DNA of 5,669 bases, from the NCBI GenBank assembly GCA_011176655.1, contig DUEB01000103.1, forward strand, positions 1 through 5,669. Direction: 5' to 3'. Every line of letters starts with the position of its first letter. The first letter of the stretch is position 1. Source of the DNA: Dehalococcoidia bacterium. Lineage in GTDB: Bacteria; Chloroflexota; Dehalococcoidia; Dehalococcoidales; UBA5760. Below are positions 4,199-5,669 of this stretch, one piece after another. Both the position numbers and the translations under genes were made by a program. The notes below the pieces were generated by a model, which was not told the DNA's origin, ran no database searches, and worked only from the letters and a program-made list of their open reading frames with translations.

Positions 4199-4660
4199 CT
4201 ATTTACCTTTTTTAAACCATCCTTCATGATAAGGGGCTACAAATTTAAATTCTGTAACCACTTTCTTAAACTTCCACTCTCCGTTCACCCTTATATACGT
4301 TTCGTTATATACGCCCCCTATCCACTCCGCCCTTTCTTTTTTCCTGTTAGTAGCCGGTACCACGAAATACCATATTCCGGTAGCGGTATCTCCCTTTACC
4401 TCGATAAAAACATCATAAAAATGATGCAGCATGAAGGAATAAGTATCAAGCGTTACATCTTGGGTAAACCTTAGAATTTCTTCTTTACCCTCGCAATGTC
4501 CCCAGGAGCCGAATTCCCATACGGCATCATCGGCCACAAGCTTCATAAATTCTGATGCATTTTTAGTGTCAGCAAAGTATGCAAATTGACCCTTCAGCCG
4601 CCTGATGGCTTCAATGTCTTCTAGATTCTTAATCCTTGCTTCTAGCTCTTCAATACCCAT
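4199..4660 (-). CDS. SnoaL-like (NTF2 fold) domain protein
   Basis: The 153-residue protein is one SnoaL/NTF2-like cone-shaped alpha+beta domain. The N-terminal helices MGIEELEARIKNLEDIEAIRRLKGQFAYFADTK (split here as residues 1-18 and 19-33) lead into VADDAVWEFGSWGHCEGKEEI (42-62), followed by strands DVFIEVKGDTATGIWYFVV (83-101), NETYIRVNGEWKFKKVV (119-135) and a C-terminal tail. The IEAIRRLKGQFAYFAD block with DDAVWEF is typical of SnoaL_4-type proteins found with SDR and other catabolic genes. Family members include cyclases, dehydratases and hydrolases, and also non-catalytic ligand binders. Asp31 and the His79-His80 pair lie roughly where scytalone dehydratase-like enzymes have Asp and His, but I cannot assign a reaction. 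GAAGGGA on the minus strand (about 4668-4674) supports the start. It begins 29 bp after the SDR stop, so the two are likely co-transcribed. The gene is clearly AT-richer than uvrC. Confidence 0.9.
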   Translation of the reverse strand: MGIEELEARIKNLEDIEAIRRLKGQFAYFADTKNASEFMKLVADDAVWEFGSWGHCEGKEEILRFTQDVTLDTYSFMLHHFYDVFIEVKGDTATGIWYFVVPATNRKKERAEWIGGVYNETYIRVNGEWKFKKVVTEFKFVAPYHEGWFKKGK

Positions 4661-4689
4661 GACTAAGTCCCTTCAAATTTATTATTTGT

Positions 4690-5448
4690 TTATGGAATGC
4701 GAACGGTGAGACCTCCATCGGCGACTATTGTCTGACCCGTAATCCAGAATGAGTCATCCGATACCAGAAATAAGACAATGCGTGCTATCTCCTCGGGTTT
4801 GCCCAGTCTACCGAGAGCTGTCATATCCGAAAAATGCCGAATTTGCTCGTCGGGCCATTGGTCCAGCACCATCTGCGTTGAGATTGGCCCTGGGGCAACG
4901 CAGTTAACTCGAATATTATGGACGGCATTCTCAAGTGCAGCCACCATTGATATGGAAACTACGCCTCCTTTAGAAGCGCAGTACGAAGGTATAGTCGGCA
5001 AGGCTCTAACACCAGATATGGAAGCGAAATTAACAATAGCGCCACCACCGGATTTAATCATTGCCGGAATAGCATACTTCATGCCCAGCCAGACACCTTT
5101 AAGGTTGATGGCAATAGTTTTATCAAAGGTCTCTTCCGACAGTTCTACCGTGGAGCCTTCCGCCGGCGCAATAGCGGCACCGTTGACCATAATATTCAGC
5201 TTGCCATAGGTCTTAACTACCGCATCAACCATCTTCTTAACATCCGCTGACTTGGCGACATCGGTCTTGATAAAAATAGCCTCGCCACCAGCCTCCTTAA
5301 CCAGCTTCACCGTCTCCTCTCCCTTTTCCGGAATTATATCAACGACAGCGACCTTGGCCCCTTCTTTAGCGAAGAGAATTGCTTCTACTCGCCCCATTCC
5401 AGAACCCGACCCGGTAATAACTGCTACTTTACCATCCAACCTGCCCAT
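4690..5448 (-). CDS. SDR family NAD(P)-dependent oxidoreductase
   Basis: This is a classical short-chain dehydrogenase/reductase of 252 residues, the usual length. The Rossmann dinucleotide motif is TGSGSGMG (12-19); Asp37 at the end of beta-2 (VAVVDI) suggests NAD rather than NADP. TDV has Asp63 at the adenine site. The structural NNAG motif is changed to NGAA (89-92). The catalytic tetrad is Asn115 (INLKG), Ser143 (FASIS), Tyr156 and Lys160 (YCASK). The PG motif VAPGPISTQM (184-193) and the C-terminal ITGQTIVADGGLTV are typical of FabG-like and hydroxysteroid/cyclic alcohol dehydrogenases. The reaction is oxidation of a secondary alcohol or reduction of a ketone; the substrate is unknown. 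The start is fixed by a consensus AAGGAGGT on the minus strand (5455-5462), 6 nt upstream. It is the first gene of a unit with the SnoaL-like gene, which may act on the same substrate. Confidence 0.95.
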   Translation of the reverse strand: MGRLDGKVAVITGSGSGMGRVEAILFAKEGAKVAVVDIIPEKGEETVKLVKEAGGEAIFIKTDVAKSADVKKMVDAVVKTYGKLNIMVNGAAIAPAEGSTVELSEETFDKTIAINLKGVWLGMKYAIPAMIKSGGGAIVNFASISGVRALPTIPSYCASKGGVVSISMVAALENAVHNIRVNCVAPGPISTQMVLDQWPDEQIRHFSDMTALGRLGKPEEIARIVLFLVSDDSFWITGQTIVADGGLTVRIP

Positions 5449-5470
5449 TAGCGTACCTCCTTAGTATCTT

Positions 5471-5481
5471 GGCGAAACGCC
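5471..5481. repeat. Small hairpin in the SDR leader
   Basis: GGCG-AAA-CGCC is a 4-bp stem with a 3-nt loop, 9 bp upstream of the SDR Shine-Dalgarno. It is weak, and may be chance. Confidence 0.25.
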
Positions 5482-5488
5482 TCTTAAA

Positions 5489-5506
5489 TCAAGCCATAAA
5501 GCTTGA
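5489..5506 (-). repeat. Stem-loop between the right-edge reading frame and the SDR gene
   Basis: TCAAGC pairs with GCTTGA (6 bp, 6-nt loop). On the minus strand it is followed by TTTAAG, about 44 bp after the stop of the partial frame at 5550-5669. It could be a weak terminator for that gene or a leader structure for the SDR unit. Confidence 0.35.
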
Positions 5507-5549
5507 ACCCAGCGCCATTCCCATCTACATATACCTGTGATTTGCTACC

Positions 5550-5669
5550 TTATCGCTTACTCGTATACATGGATGTATTATTGGTGACCGGAGCGATTGG
5601 GGTCAGGATTCTTCTTTGTGAGTTGAAGTGAAGGACGTCGGCTCCCATAGCTTCGTCGCCACCCCAAAA
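5550..5669 (-). CDS. Possible C-terminal end of an unknown protein, cut by the window edge
   Basis: On the minus strand the frame is open from the right edge for 39 codons to a TAA at 5552-5550. The residues include GGDEAMGADVLHFNSQRRIL and end in SMYTSKR. A stop-free run of this length arises by chance fairly often, so coding support is weak. The stem-loop after the stop and the same direction as the SDR unit fit a real upstream gene. I do not recognise a family. Confidence 0.35.
   Translation of the reverse strand, partial: FWGGDEAMGADVLHFNSQRRILTPIAPVTNNTSMYTSKR

Noticed and set aside
4085..4474. Plus-strand frame of 129 codons
   Set aside because: It is antisense to the SnoaL-like gene and has no ribosome binding site; the minus-strand product has a recognisable fold.
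5464..5493. Sigma-70-like pair TTGATT, 18 nt, GATACT on the minus strand before the SDR gene
   Set aside because: The start of transcription would fall inside the Shine-Dalgarno sequence, leaving no usable leader.

Overview
The window looks like a bacterial chromosome fragment of fairly high G+C content. I would tentatively place it in the Chloroflexota, near the Dehalococcoidia. The reasons are a bacterial UvrC, a DRG-type GTPase with a TGS domain (a family best known from archaea and eukaryotes), a small lipoprotein, and accessory flavodoxin, SDR and SnoaL-like genes. This placement rests on family knowledge, not on a search.

Layout. Positions 1-1982 (+) hold the 3' part of uvrC, then a complete DRG/OBG-like GTPase 39 bp downstream, probably in one transcription unit. 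Positions 2015-2371 (+) encode a carboxymuconolactone decarboxylase (CMD)/AhpD-like protein that lacks the usual CxxC pair. Positions 2372-2517 hold two stem-loops and a decayed second copy of the GTPase 3' end. Positions 2518-2946 (+) encode a small lipoprotein starting at TTG, and 3051-3509 (+) a flavodoxin. From there all genes lie on the minus strand: a Met-rich small protein with a probable dimeric alpha-beta barrel fold (3598-3903), a SnoaL/NTF2-like protein (4199-4660) and an SDR oxidoreductase (4690-5448). SDR and SnoaL are 29 bp apart and form a likely operon. A possible C-terminal gene fragment (5550-5669, minus) runs off the right edge.

How the genes work together. uvrC and the GTPase are housekeeping genes. 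The rest is a loose accessory set of small redox and catabolic proteins. The SDR/SnoaL pair resembles modules acting on small hydroxy/keto or cyclic substrates; the substrate cannot be read from the sequence.

The most unusual structure is at 1957-2493. A 29-bp direct repeat (28/29 identical) covers the last eight codons and stop of the GTPase and recurs 508 bp downstream, after the CMD-like gene. Just upstream of the second repeat is a further in-frame match to the GTPase (Gly-Ser-Gly-Lys-His) whose two differences are both synonymous. The downstream copy is therefore the relic of a diverged GTPase 3' end with a 36-nt in-frame deletion. The CMD-like gene appears to have entered, or been bracketed, by recombination at this gene end. 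Each repeat copy also carries an extended -10-like element at about 40-60 bp before the next gene.
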